Positions 47,589-56,909 of a stretch of DNA of 64,000 bases are shown here, in pieces; within the stretch, counting starts at the first letter, position 1; each line of letters begins with the position of its first letter. The stretch is from Leptobrachium leishanense (taxonomy: Eukaryota; Chordata; Amphibia; Anura; Megophryidae). A program made the position numbers and the translations under genes. The notes beneath the pieces were generated by a model. It searched no databases and had not been told where the DNA came from. It worked only from the letters and a program-made list of their open reading frames with translations. Where the stretch lies: positions 46,310,201 to 46,374,200 of the forward strand of contig CM019069.1 in assembly GCA_009667805.1 (NCBI GenBank), written 5' to 3'.

Positions 47589-47718
47589 CAAGAAAAGAGG
47601 GCGTGGCTAAGGACTTACTACACTCTTGTTGTTGATTGGTTACTGCTGTTGCTATGTAAACTTTCCTTGCTGCTGATGTTTTAGTAAAGAAAAGAGAATG
47701 CAAAATATGAAGCCTCCT
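47589..47718 (+). repeat. DIRS right inverted terminal repeat
   Basis: Complement of 42691-42821. Confidence 0.85.
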
Positions 47719-48413
47719 GACTTGATATAAAATTGAACTTTATTGTCAATGCTCATAATTTCCTTCCTATACTAAGTTTGGCGGCTATTCCAACTGGTGT
47801 CCACAATGTGCACACATTCTCATGTTTATTTAGATATTTAATCATGTCTAATTGAGGCGGTCAATTGTTTAAATAGTTATTTATATTAATCAGTACCTAT
47901 CATTGATTCTGTATTGTCAGATGCGCATATTTGGGAGAATAATATCTCCTCTTTAATCAAATTTTCTATATTTTGACATGTCTGATTGTGGTCACTATCT
48001 ACCATTCATGTTATTTGCGCTAATTATGTAAATTGGTGGACGCACCATTTACTCGAGTGATATACTTATCTTCTCACAGATCCAATGTGGGATTTTTTGT
48101 TTAAACTAATTTGTGTTCTAATTTTGACAACCCTTCCAATTTTTAATTGAACAATAAAAGTATATGTTTTAATTAAATAATAGGTAATTATTCCTCGTTC
48201 GGGGATTTGATATACATCTTATTCAGTGTTCAATCACTAACCTATTCTATAGCCCTCAGCACGGTGTTTTTTTCCATCGGTTCTATCACATTTTTTTTAT
48301 GCATAAGATTTTTGTAGTCGATGACCTTATATAATTGTTTAGGTATATATACAAATTTATAATTTTATGTCTATATGTTTGTATGTACACTGTATGAGTG
48401 TGTGTGTATATAT

Positions 48414-48873
48414 TGTAGAGGTCGGCAGGGCTGGGTCCTGGATGGACAATATGTTTCACCCCTATTTGGGTTGTGGACCCTTTAAGGGCAACCACAGGGT
48501 TAATCTTCCTGTCCAGGAAGAGTTTTAAAGCCAGCAGCTCCCAGAGAGGATGGTGGGATTTCAGGAAAAGGAAAGTAATCAGTGGAAGCTGTGTGTTTGT
48601 GTTCCAAAAGCAGGAGACGTGCTGTGCCTTGCTGGAGAGGCTTCTACATACTGGGGAAAGGATTCCCTAGGTTTGGGACTGTTTAAAGCGTTGGTGAGCC
48701 ACTATTATTTCTCTGTTTATTTGTGCTGAAGATCAGGACTTTGCTTTAATTTCGCTGAACCAAAGCGTGTACTTATTATGTTGCCTTTTTGATTGCCCTG
48801 AAAGGGTGAATAAAACTGTTTTGTTTGTGAAAGACATTGTGCACGTGCTCTGTGGGCCCCCAAACGTCACAAC
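48414..48873 (+). repeat. 5' LTR
   Basis: Starts TGTAGAGGTCGG and ends CGTCACAAC. Contains AATAAA at 48809-48814. The exact end is ambiguous by one base, because the copies differ only after the final C. Confidence 0.93.
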
Positions 48874-48891
48874 TGGTGTTTCGAATGCGGG
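48874..48891 (+). other. Putative primer binding site
   Basis: TGGTGTTTCGAATGCGGG directly follows the 5' LTR. The initial TGG fits the complement of a tRNA CCA end; the tRNA was not identified. Confidence 0.55.
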
Positions 48892-49018
48892 CAATTTGCT
48901 ACCCCTCACACGCCAAGCAAGAGGAATTTTTGTGAGAAAAAAAAAAAAAAAACTGACATTTTTAAAGGACAGTGTTCTGATTGCATGTCCTGGGCTAAGG
49001 CTGCACTGAAGTTCAGCT

Positions 49019-50239
49019 ATGGAGGAGCTCGTTAAGCAGATGGTTTTTGTCAGTGTGCAGGCCCAGACTCGCCATGAAGAGGCAATGGCTCAGCAGCAAC
49101 AAGCCCTGGCACAGGCTGTTGCTGCCCAACAAGAAAGCACCCATTTGCTGGCTGCACAACTTGCAGCACAGCAGGTAGCCACACAGACGCAGATCAATGC
49201 CCTGCGGGAGGCCATGCAGCAACTTGCACCTGGACGTGATCAAGCAGTGGTCACTACTGGTAACCATGTCTCCATAAGGGCCAGTCATTTCCTCCAAAAA
49301 CTGTCTGCCAGTGATGATGTGGAAGCATTTCTTACCACGTTTGAAAGGACTGCTGAGAGAGAGGGGTGGCCCCAAGACCAATGGCCGTCTCATTGCCCCG
49401 TTTCTGCCACAGGAGACCCTCAAAAGGCATATTTTGACCTGCCCCTAGAAGATGCAAAGAATTATGACCGGCTGAAAGCTGAGGTTCTGGCCCGCCTTGG
49501 GGTAACTGTTGCTGTCCGGGCTCAACGTGTTCACTGCTGGAAGTACTGCCCTGACCAGCCACCCCGGTCCCAGATGCATGACTTAGGACAGCTGGTTAAA
49601 AAGTGGTTGCAGCCAGAGACCCTGACTAGAGAGCAAATGGTCGAAAGGGTTGTGATGGACCACTACCTGAGGTCTCTACCAAAGGATCTACAGCGCTGGG
49701 TCAGCCATGGGGACCCCAAGACTGCAGCACTGGTAGTCGAGATGGTGGAGAGATACACCGTGGTGGAGGACCTGCTCAGACCAACCAGTCGTCGAGGACC
49801 AGTCTTGCCACCGCCTGTGAGGCCTGCTTCAGTTCCTCGGAGGGAAGCGTCACTGGATCCGGGAACCAGCACCCCAAAATCATCTTCCTCGGTTCTGCAG
49901 AGGCCTGTCGCTACCCGAACTGCTGGCGATATACAGTGTTGGAGGTGTCGCGCCTGGGGCCATACCCGGGCACAGTGTCCGCTACAGGAGGAGCCCATGG
50001 AGTGTGGATCCGCTCGGAGAGTGTCTTTCTACACCCTCACAACGTGCACTACCCACCTTGACCTAGAGGGGGGTCAGTTTGAATGTACTGTGTGGGTGAA
50101 TCACCGCCCAGCCAAAGCTCTCCTGGACTCTGGGAGTATGGTCACCCTGGTGCATGCCCGGGTAGTCGGAAGGCTCGGTCCAGTACAAAGAACCCTCCGG
50201 TTGTCTGTATCCATGGGGATACTCGGGAGTATCCGCTGA
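49019..50239 (+). CDS. Gag with zinc knuckle and start of protease
   Basis: 406-codon frame. It begins MEELVKQMVFVSVQAQTRHE, followed by a Gln/Ala-rich helical or coiled-coil stretch (about residues 20-75). The capsid-like part (100-260) includes FLTTFERTAEREGWPQDQW and HYLRSLPKDLQRWV, typical of vertebrate Ty3/gypsy Gag. The CCHC zinc knuckle C-x2-C-x4-H-x4-C is at residues 307-320 and would bind genomic RNA. Aspartic protease starts with ALLDSGSMVTLV (catalytic D370-S371-G372). After about 50190 the real protease continues in another frame, so the last 15 or so codons are not native. The start was chosen as the first ATG after the primer site. No Gag stop separates Gag from protease, suggesting one polyprotein. 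Confidence 0.85.
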   Translation: MEELVKQMVFVSVQAQTRHEEAMAQQQQALAQAVAAQQESTHLLAAQLAAQQVATQTQINALREAMQQLAPGRDQAVVTTGNHVSIRASHFLQKLSASDDVEAFLTTFERTAEREGWPQDQWPSHCPVSATGDPQKAYFDLPLEDAKNYDRLKAEVLARLGVTVAVRAQRVHCWKYCPDQPPRSQMHDLGQLVKKWLQPETLTREQMVERVVMDHYLRSLPKDLQRWVSHGDPKTAALVVEMVERYTVVEDLLRPTSRRGPVLPPPVRPASVPRREASLDPGTSTPKSSSSVLQRPVATRTAGDIQCWRCRAWGHTRAQCPLQEEPMECGSARRVSFYTLTTCTTHLDLEGGQFECTVWVNHRPAKALLDSGSMVTLVHARVVGRLGPVQRTLRLSVSMGILGSIR

Positions 50240-50335
50240 TCCCTGTCACCATTTCCGCCAGGAACACTTCGGTCACCCAAGAGGTCGGGGTGGTGAGTAC
50301 TCTGATACATGATGTGATTGTGGGACGGGACTGCC
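50183..50335 (+). pseudogene. Protease C-terminal part (frame -1 to Gag)
   Basis: Continues the protease in the next frame with PPVVCIHGDTREYPLIPV and DVIVGRDCP, the flap-to-C-terminal part of a retropepsin. The frame change falls at an AAA run near 50187. Confidence 0.7.
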
Positions 50336-50840
50336 CTTGTTTGCTGAACTGTGGTGCTTGGCACAAACTGAACTGCCCATCGAACTGGGGAACAATTCAG
50401 GGTCACCCCCACCAAACATGACTGTGGACACTGTTGATGAGGAGTTGCTCAAATGTGTTCAAAATAAGAATGTTGTAACTGATGTGAGTGTCCTAGCTCC
50501 TCAACCTGAGTTGACACCCAAGGAGGGGGAATCCTCTCCCGTGCCGGTTATGGTAGGAGAGGATGAAGAGGAATTATCCCCTGTAGATATTACACTTGGG
50601 GTGGATGAGGGGGAGGGTTCTAATTATCCAGTACACCCTGACTTAGAGGTGTCCAGAGGTGCATTTGGCAGGGCTCAAATGGGTGACCCGATGTTGATAA
50701 ATGCTCGCGAACAGGTAACTGTTGTCAGTGGGGTACCTCAAGCACCAGATGCAGAGAAAAGATTTCCTCACTTTGCGGTCAATAATGATCTGTTCTACCG
50801 GGTATCAGAAATTCGGGAGAAATTGTGGAACAATTACTAG
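50332..50840 (+). CDS. Acidic linker between protease and integrase
   Basis: A frame of about 165 codons, rich in Glu and Asp (GEDEEELSPVDITLGVDEGE), ending with FPHFAVNNDLFYRVSEIREK, the run-up to the integrase zinc finger. Entered by a shift at a CCC run and left by another at an AAA run near 50819. Confidence 0.65.
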
Positions 50841-51455
50841 TACCCCAGCCCTACCAGAGAATGGTGCTGGATCTGGCTCACAATGATGCTCTAGGTGGTC
50901 ACCTGGGAGCTGAGAAAACCGAGGCCCGGATAACAGACCGGTTTTACTGGCCAGGGATTGGTGCCGCAGTTAAGAGGTACTGTTCCTCCTGCCCTGTTTG
51001 CCAGTTAACTGCCCCAGCACCCCATTATAGGAACCCCTTGGTGCCTCTGCCAATAATTGAGGTGCCCTTTGAGCGCATCGCTATGGATATAGTGGGTCCC
51101 TTAGAGAAGTCTGCTCGGGGACACCGATATATCCTGGTGGTTCTTGATTATGCCACAAGGTATCCAGAGGCGGTTCCTTTAAGAAACCCTACATCAAAGG
51201 CCATTGCGCGGGAGTTGTTTTTTATGTTTTCGAGAACTGGCCTGCCAAGGGAAATTTTGACAGACCAGGGGACCCCATTTATGTCCCGGGTGATGGCAGA
51301 TGTGTGCAAGTTGTTCCAAATCAAGCAGTTGCGAACATCTGTTTATCACCCTCAGACGGATGGTCTGGTAGAAAGATTCAACAAAACTCTGAAAATGATG
51401 CTTAAAAGGGTTGTGCAGAGAGATGGAAGAGACTGGGATCATTTGCTTCCGCACT
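50825..51455 (+). CDS. Integrase, zinc finger and catalytic core
   Basis: Inserts the cDNA copy into the host genome. Counting from the ATG at 50825, the HHCC zinc finger uses H19, H26 and the CSSCPVC cysteines (53-59). The catalytic triad is D88 (MDIVGPL), D147 (LTDQGTPF) and E183 (LVERFNK), with 35 residues between the last two (DD35E). Family landmarks such as GGHLGAEKT and TSVYHPQTDGLVER are intact. The frame stays open to 51544, but from about 51452 the native protein continues one frame over. The ATG is a counting point rather than a true start, since integrase is cut from a polyprotein. Confidence 0.88.
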
Positions 51456-51736
51456 GCTGTTTGCAATTCGAGAGGTTCCTCAGGCCTCCACGGGGTTTTC
51501 ACCTTTTGAGCTGGTTTATGGTCGCAGACCCCGGGGATTGCTAGATTTGGTAAAGGAGACATGGGAAAGTGAGTCCTCTCCACACAAATCGCTCATTGAA
51601 CATATCTCTCAGATGAGAGAGAGAATTTCTAAAGTGATGCCTTTGGTACAGGAACATTTGCAGAAAGCTCAGGAGGCCCAGAAAAGGGTGTACAACCGGT
51701 CAGCCAAGCTGCGGCAATTTCAGGTGGGGACCGGGT
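51452..51736 (+). pseudogene. Integrase C-terminal core (shifted frame)
   Basis: The next frame gives TGFSPFELVYGRRPRGLLD, then SQMRERISKVMPLVQEHL, the usual end of a Ty3/gypsy integrase core. It stops at TAG just after a GGGG run, where the frame changes again. Confidence 0.7.
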
Positions 51737-53192
51737 AGCAGTACTTATACCCACGGTGGAAAGTCGGTTCCTAGCCAAGTGGCAGGGACCATATGAGGTG
51801 GTTGAAAAAGTAGGGGAAGTAAACTACCGAGTGCATCAGCCTGGGAAAAGAAAACCATACCAGATCTACCACATAAATTTGTTAAAACCCTGGAGAGACC
51901 GAGAGGTGTCCGCCATGGTTGGGGTGGGTATAGAGTCTGATGGTGTTGACGCAGTACACATTGCTGCCACCCTGTCCAAACCCCAAACCCAAGAAGTTAA
52001 GGAGTTTCTGCAAAGAAACAAAGGCATGTTTTCAGGACTACCGGGACACGCGTCCGGGATTAAACATGATATTGTGACGGAACCCCATGTAAAGGTTCGG
52101 GTAAAGCCGTACCGCATCCCAGAAGCCCATAGAAAGGCTGTTTCTGAAGAGGTTAAAAAAATGCTTCAGCTTGATGTCATTGAGGAGTCACAGAGTGAAT
52201 GGTCGAGCCCCATCGTGTTGGTACCGAAGCCCAACGGCACTCTGCGATTCTGCAATGACTTCAGGAAACTTAACGAGGTGTCAAAATTTGACGCGTATCC
52301 CATGCCAAGGGTGGATGAATTAATAGAGAAATTGGGTCCGGCCCGTTATATCACCACCCTGGACCTTACTAAGGGATACTGGCAGATACCCCTGACCAAG
52401 GAAGCCAGGGAAAAGACTGCTTTTTCCACTCCAGAGGGTCATTTTCATTATAAGCGGATGCCTTTTGGGTTACACTCAGCCCCGGCCACCTTCCAACGAG
52501 CGATGGATAGGGTGCTCCGCCCCTACCTGAGATATACCTCGGTCTACCTGGATGACATTGTCATCTTCAGTCCAGATTGGGAGTCCCATCTTCCCCGGGT
52601 TCAGACAGTTTTGGACGGTTTGAGAAAAGCGGGCTTTACTGTTAACCCTGAGAAAAGTGCGGTAGGGATGGAGGAAGCTAAGTACCTGGGATATGTCGTA
52701 GGCAGGGGTCTGGTAAAGCCACAATTTAACAAAGTAGAGGCTATCCAGAACTGGCCACGCCCCCTCACGAAAAAGCAGGTTCGTGCTTTTCTGGGTATAG
52801 TGGGGTATTACCGGCGGTTTGTCCCCAATTTTGCCTCTATTGCTGCACCACTGACTGACCTGACGAAAGGTAGGAAGTCAGTGATGATTCAATGGAATGC
52901 CAATGCTGAAGATGCCTTCGAGAAGCTTAAAAATGCGTTGTGTCAGCACCCAGTGCTGGTAGTCCCTGATTTCATGAGGGAGTTCGTTGTACAGACGGAT
53001 GCCTCAAGTGAGGGTTTGGGGGCTGTGCTATCCCAAGAAGTCAATGGGGAAGAGCACCCCGTGGTTTTTTTTAGTAGGAAACTGACGGCAGCGGAGAAAA
53101 ACTATGCTGTGGTGGAAAGAGAGGGCTTGGCCATAAAGTGGGCCTTGGATTCTTTGATATACTTCCTGTTGGGCAGGAAGTTCCGTTTTTAG
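51735..53192 (+). CDS. Integrase GPY/F module, reverse transcriptase and RNase H
   Basis: 478 codons from the ATG at 51756, with native sequence already in frame before it. GPY/F module: FLAKWQGPYEVVEKVG then YQIYHINLLKPW (about residues 1-48). Reverse transcriptase (about 105-300) converts genomic RNA to DNA: VLVPKPNGTLRFCNDFRKLN, first catalytic Asp D203 (TTLDLTKGYWQIPL), YLDD at 264-267 (D266, D267), then LGYVVGRG. RNase H begins near 400 (VVQTDASSEGLGAVLS, FFSRKLTAAEKNY, EREGLAIKWAL). The frame ends at a TAG just after TTTTT, before RNase H is complete. The integrase C-terminus runs directly into reverse transcriptase with no stop, proving the IN-RT order in one frame. Confidence 0.92.
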   Translation, partial: VAVLIPTVESRFLAKWQGPYEVVEKVGEVNYRVHQPGKRKPYQIYHINLLKPWRDREVSAMVGVGIESDGVDAVHIAATLSKPQTQEVKEFLQRNKGMFSGLPGHASGIKHDIVTEPHVKVRVKPYRIPEAHRKAVSEEVKKMLQLDVIEESQSEWSSPIVLVPKPNGTLRFCNDFRKLNEVSKFDAYPMPRVDELIEKLGPARYITTLDLTKGYWQIPLTKEAREKTAFSTPEGHFHYKRMPFGLHSAPATFQRAMDRVLRPYLRYTSVYLDDIVIFSPDWESHLPRVQTVLDGLRKAGFTVNPEKSAVGMEEAKYLGYVVGRGLVKPQFNKVEAIQNWPRPLTKKQVRAFLGIVGYYRRFVPNFASIAAPLTDLTKGRKSVMIQWNANAEDAFEKLKNALCQHPVLVVPDFMREFVVQTDASSEGLGAVLSQEVNGEEHPVVFFSRKLTAAEKNYAVVEREGLAIKWALDSLIYFLLGRKFRF

Positions 53193-53386
53193 TGTCTGAC
53201 CATGCCCCATTGACCTGGATGAGGCAGCACCGCCACGCTAATGCCAGGGTTACCAGGTGGTTCCTGTCTCTCCAGGAGTTTAACTTTGTGGTGGAACACA
53301 GGCCTGGGAAACGGCACAAAATGCTGATGCCCTGTCCCGGATGCATTGTGGGCTGTCTACTGTTGCCTCAAACACCTCCGCGTTGA
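53180..53386 (+). pseudogene. RNase H C-terminal part (shifted frames)
   Basis: Continues as FLVSDHAPLTWMRQH, NARVTRWFLSLQEFNFVV and EHRPGK, then changes frame once more at an AAAA run near 53320 before the expected terminal segment. Confidence 0.75.
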
Positions 53387-53401
53387 GACAGGGGGGGGAT
53401 A
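53386..53401 (+). other. Polypurine tract
   Basis: GAGACAGGGGGGGGAT lies immediately before the 3' LTR and would prime plus-strand DNA synthesis. Confidence 0.75.
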
Positions 53402-53861
53402 TGTAGAGGTCGGCAGGGCTGGGTCCTGGATGGACAATATGTTTCACCCCTATTTGGGTTGTGGACCCTTTAAGGGCAACCACAGGGTTAATCTTCCTGT
53501 CCAGGAAGAGTTTTAAAGCCAGCAGCTCCCAGAGAGGATGGTGGGATTTCAGGAAAAGGAAAGTAATCAGTGGAAGCTGTGTGTTTGTGTTCCAAAAGCA
53601 GGAGACGTGCTGTGCCTTGCTGGAGAGGCTTCTACATACTGGGGAAAGGATTCCCTAGGTTTGGGACTGTTTAAAGCGTTGGTGAGCCACTATTATTTCT
53701 CTGTTTATTTGTGCTGAAGATCAGGACTTTGCTTTAATTTCGCTGAACCAAAGCGTGTACTTATTATGTTGCCTTTTTGATTGCCCTGAAAGGGTGAATA
53801 AAACTGTTTTGTTTGTGAAAGACATTGTGCACGTGCTCTGTGGGCCCCCAAACGTCACAAC
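53402..53861 (+). repeat. 3' LTR
   Basis: 460 bp, no difference from the 5' LTR noticed on reading. AATAAA at 53797-53802. Confidence 0.93.
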
Positions 53862-53998
53862 ATATATATATATTAATATATATAATTTGCATATCTTACC
53901 CAGAGTTCCTTGCTGCATGTGGGGAATGTAGCACATGAGCTCTGTGATGCAGTTCTTTGAATTGCTGGGATGTGTAAATGACCTCTGCAATAATAAAC

Positions 53999-54290
53999 TT
54001 TAACCCCCTTGACGGTATTCCCCAGTGTGGCTCTGGGTTAAATTTCAGTGCTGACAGCGTTATCCCCGAGCCACAGTCGGGCTGGTTACATACCTGGCGC
54101 TGCACTCCCTCACTGACCCCCGCGATCGCAGTCTACTCAGGCGATCGCGACATTTTGCTTCCTGGATCCCTTCTCGCGAGAAGAGAACCAGGAAGTGTGA
54201 CGTCGCGATCGTCTGGAGGCGACAGTGTGGGACAGCGAGGGAGCGCAGCGCCAGGTATGTATCCTGGAGTGCTTCTTCTTTTAGTAGAAA
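53999..54290. repeat. MITE fragment, CTCCCTGGCGGT family
   Basis: Starts ttaacccccttgacggtat and shares ggttaaatttcagtgctgac, cccgagccaca and the internal mirror ctggatcccttctcgcgaga. The 3' end is lost in a TA run (54287-54317). Confidence 0.65.
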
Positions 54291-54319
<29 letters not shown>

Positions 54320-54323
<4 letters not shown>

Positions 54324-56163
54324 CTCAATGCAACATATTCTACTTTATAATATAATAAATGCTCAATGTTTTTCAAAACATATGGTAACACCGTGCATAA
54401 TTGTTAACCCCCCCCCCCATGCATGACATATGCAAAATATGTTAAAAAGTGAATACGATTATCAGCTGCGTAATTCCCTCTGTCCCTAAAGGACTGTCAG
54501 CTGCTGTGGTGAGGTATGTAGATGGAGAGATTGCAGACAGTCCTGACTTACAAATGGCAGGGGTTACGTGACCTGTAGAGGAGATCAATTTTTTTTTATT
54601 ACAATGTAACGTGTTTCCAGTGTTTCTATATTTTCTTCCTGAGCTCGGTAGTCCCTGCCGTCGTCGTAGCACAGAGCAAGACGGCACGTTGCTGAGCGAT
54701 TACACTTACAGATAAATCGGAGATGCTTAACGCTCTGCATGCTAGTTTATATGACCATCCATTATGTTACTTACAATGCAATTGCTGCTAATGCGTCCCT
54801 CCGTATAGAACACGAAGCCCCGAAAGCAAGATTTATGGCGCACTTATCGAAGCCTTGTTTTCCGACTTTAAAGGGTTGTAAGTCACAGTCAGGTTACTTG
54901 AGAAGCCTGAAAATGTACTGGCCTAGTCACAAGGAGTTTTTAAGTGCAAGATTGACTTATTGCTAGCAGAGCCATCATTTACTGCACCGCCCCTACCGTA
55001 GTCTGAAGGTCACAAAAGATTACAAGAATAATTACATTCCATGGGGTCTATCCTCTCCAGCCGCGCCAGTGCCGTCCTGTTCAGCCGCGCCAGTGCCGTC
55101 CTGTCACCAAGCCGCAACAGTTCCTTTTATTTCTAACATTTGTTATGTACCTGCTGCTTAAAGTGTTGATTGCTTTAGCAATGTAGAAATGTGTCTTTAA
55201 CCCATTAAAGGACAGGATTGGTTGTATCTCTTTGTAGGATTAAAGTCCTGAAGTGACATTTCTCCCTCTGTGTTAACCCATGTGGGTCATTCATTGAAAG
55301 AACGATGCATTTAGTCAAAGATGTCTGGTGTGGTTTTTACCATTGTTGCCACCATAGACTCTGTCGGAATTAAATGGAAATTGATACTTTAAAATAATCA
55401 AAGTACAGGCTGATCACACCTTTATTCAGAATTCTAAAATCCGGAAGACTCAGAAAGCCGGAATTTTAGGAGCCTTTCAGATTTTAGTAATTCCGGATTA
55501 AGGGAGCTCCAGATGGGTGCTATTACTCCGGTCCCCAGCTCCCATACATTGCAGAAGACCTCAACACGCACTGGGAGCCTCTGGGCAAACCTCACTGTGT
55601 GACATGCTGCACGGAGTCTCGCTGAGCAGAATGTCTGCAGAGTAACCCCGCATAGGGCTCACAGCTTGTGACCACGCTGGTAGCTGCGGCAGGAAGGGGA
55701 TCGCGGCTCCTCTGCCACGTCACCTTTCCTTTCAAACATTGGATACTCAGATTCTGAAATGCTTAAGAAACCAAAAATCGGAAAGCTTGGTGTCCCTGGC
55801 GTTCCAGATAATGGGTGTTCAACCTGTATATACAACGGTGTTGCAAACAATGAGGGAGCAACGCTAAATGCAGAATAACCGCAGTTTAGTCATTTAGCTT
55901 AATGGCTGTACAGTTGTTCAGCGCTTTTCAGTTTCTGCATCAAATTCTCCTGACGGGGAATTTTCTCTTCTCTGTATTGCCGAAGTTCACTGTGGTTACA
56001 GCATCCATGCTTGGTGAATTAACCCCTTTAATTTTGGAAAATTATAAGCAAAATGTGTATGTATATACAATATATAATGTCTGCAGTTTATTCATTGCAG
56101 GAATGTAAAGCTTGGTTATTTGACCTTTTTGTCTAAGCCTCCAACTCTATAACATGGTTGTAT
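54320..56163. other. Intron sequence, nothing recognised
   Basis: It includes a C run (54408-54418) and a 25-bp duplication, agccgcgccagtgccgtcct (55059-55104). No gene seen. Confidence 0.4.
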
Positions 56164-56299
56164 CCCAAGATAGAGGCTACCCCAAGATAGAGGCTACCCC
56201 AAGATAGAGGCTACCCCAAGATAGAGGCTACCCCAAGATAGAGGCTACCCCAAGATAGAGGCTACCCCAAGATAGAGGCTACCCCAAGATAGAGGCTAC
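56164..56299. repeat. 17-bp minisatellite, eight copies
   Basis: Eight consecutive, essentially identical copies of cccaagatagaggctac, ending 54 bases before the UBR3 exon at 56354. Confidence 0.97.
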
Positions 56300-56353
56300 C
56301 GTGCTTGCTCTGCTCTACTTATTTTTAACGCCTATGAATCTTGTATCTTCTAG

Positions 56354-56563
56354 CTCTTACTGGTCAAAGACACCAATTGGGAATTGCCGCGCCTCCTCCG
56401 GCTGCCGGAGATCTACAACACCATTTTCCAATTTTATCACAGAAAGTGCTGCAGCGTCTGTTCTAAAGTTCCCAAGGACCCGGCGCTCTGCTTGGTTTGC
56501 GGCACGTTCGTTTGCTTGAAGGAGCTGTGCTGCAAACAGCAGAATATCTCTGAATGTGTATTG
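56354..56563 (+). CDS. UBR3: UBR3 exon with cysteine-rich zinc-binding segment
   Basis: Acceptor atcttctag, donor gtaagt. Exactly 70 codons, phase 0. It encodes LPRLLRLPEIYNTIFQFY and then a cysteine-rich stretch: CCSVC, PKDPALCLVCG, VCLKELCC. These paired cysteines are the C-terminal zinc-binding module shared by UBR-family ligases. A 17-bp minisatellite ends 54 bases before the acceptor, squeezing the branch-point region into 56300-56350. Confidence 0.96.
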
Positions 56564-56674
56564 GTAAGTGACTCCAGCATAGCTTTACATATCATTTCTA
56601 AATTAATTGTAGATGGATTTGTTTTGTCAATATACCGTGCATTTCTGATGATTCATGTGTTGCTTCTACCTCAG

Positions 56675-56814
56675 CACTCTCAGAACTGTGGAGCCGGGAC
56701 TGGGATTTTCCTCCTGATAAATGCATCTGTGATTATAATCATCCGGGGACACCGTTTCTGCCTTTGGGGTTCTGTGTATTTAGATGCACACGGTGAAGAA
56801 GACAGAGAGCTCAG
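56675..56814 (+). CDS. UBR3: UBR3 exon
   Basis: The preceding intron is only 111 bp (56564-56674). Acceptor acctcag, donor gtaaca. 140 bp = 46 codons + 2 bases. It encodes HSQNCGAGTGIFLLINASV, IIIIRGHRFCLWGSVYLD and AHGEEDREL. This is the most strongly conserved part of the UBR C-terminal domain. Confidence 0.96.
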
Positions 56815-56909
56815 GTAACATTTATTAAACCAACAAAATGACTCTCTCTTGCATCGTGGAAGTCTTAAAGGGACACTTGACTCAGCCTGACCACTTCAGT
56901 GGTTTAAAG

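Larger units (their letters stand above)
42639..47734 (-). mobile_element. DIRS-like tyrosine-recombinase retrotransposon (degraded)
   Basis: About 5.1 kb. Inverted terminal repeats at 42691-42821 and 47589-47718. An internal complementary region at 43411-43513 is complementary in its left half to the left end (42639-42709) and in its right half to the right end (47699-47732), the hallmark of DIRS elements. Minus-strand remnants of gag-like, reverse transcriptase and tyrosine recombinase genes lie in order. Frames are broken and the reverse transcriptase lacks its catalytic core, so this copy is dead. Confidence 0.85.
41866..48214. mobile_element. Element with 328-bp terminal inverted repeats, split by DIRS insertion
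   Basis: 41866-42193 and 47887-48214 are near-identical inverted repeats starting tatatcaaatcccc. Remaining unique parts are 42194-42638 on the left and 47735-47886 on the right. The AATAAA-like sequence near each outer end recalls the ribozyme-bearing foldbacks, but no hammerhead core was found. Confidence 0.7.
48414..53861 (+). mobile_element. Ty3/gypsy retrotransposon, Gmr1-like gene order
   Basis: About 5.45 kb with two 460-bp LTRs that read the same at every base compared, flanked by tatat (48409-48413 and 53863-53867, if the LTR is taken to end in CA). The internal order is gag, protease, integrase, then reverse transcriptase and RNase H. Integrase before reverse transcriptase is typical of copia elements and, among Ty3/gypsy elements, of the Gmr1 group known from fish and other deuterostomes. 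The reading frame changes seven times. It sits between the DIRS block and 54000 in a UBR3 intron, sense orientation. Confidence 0.92.
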
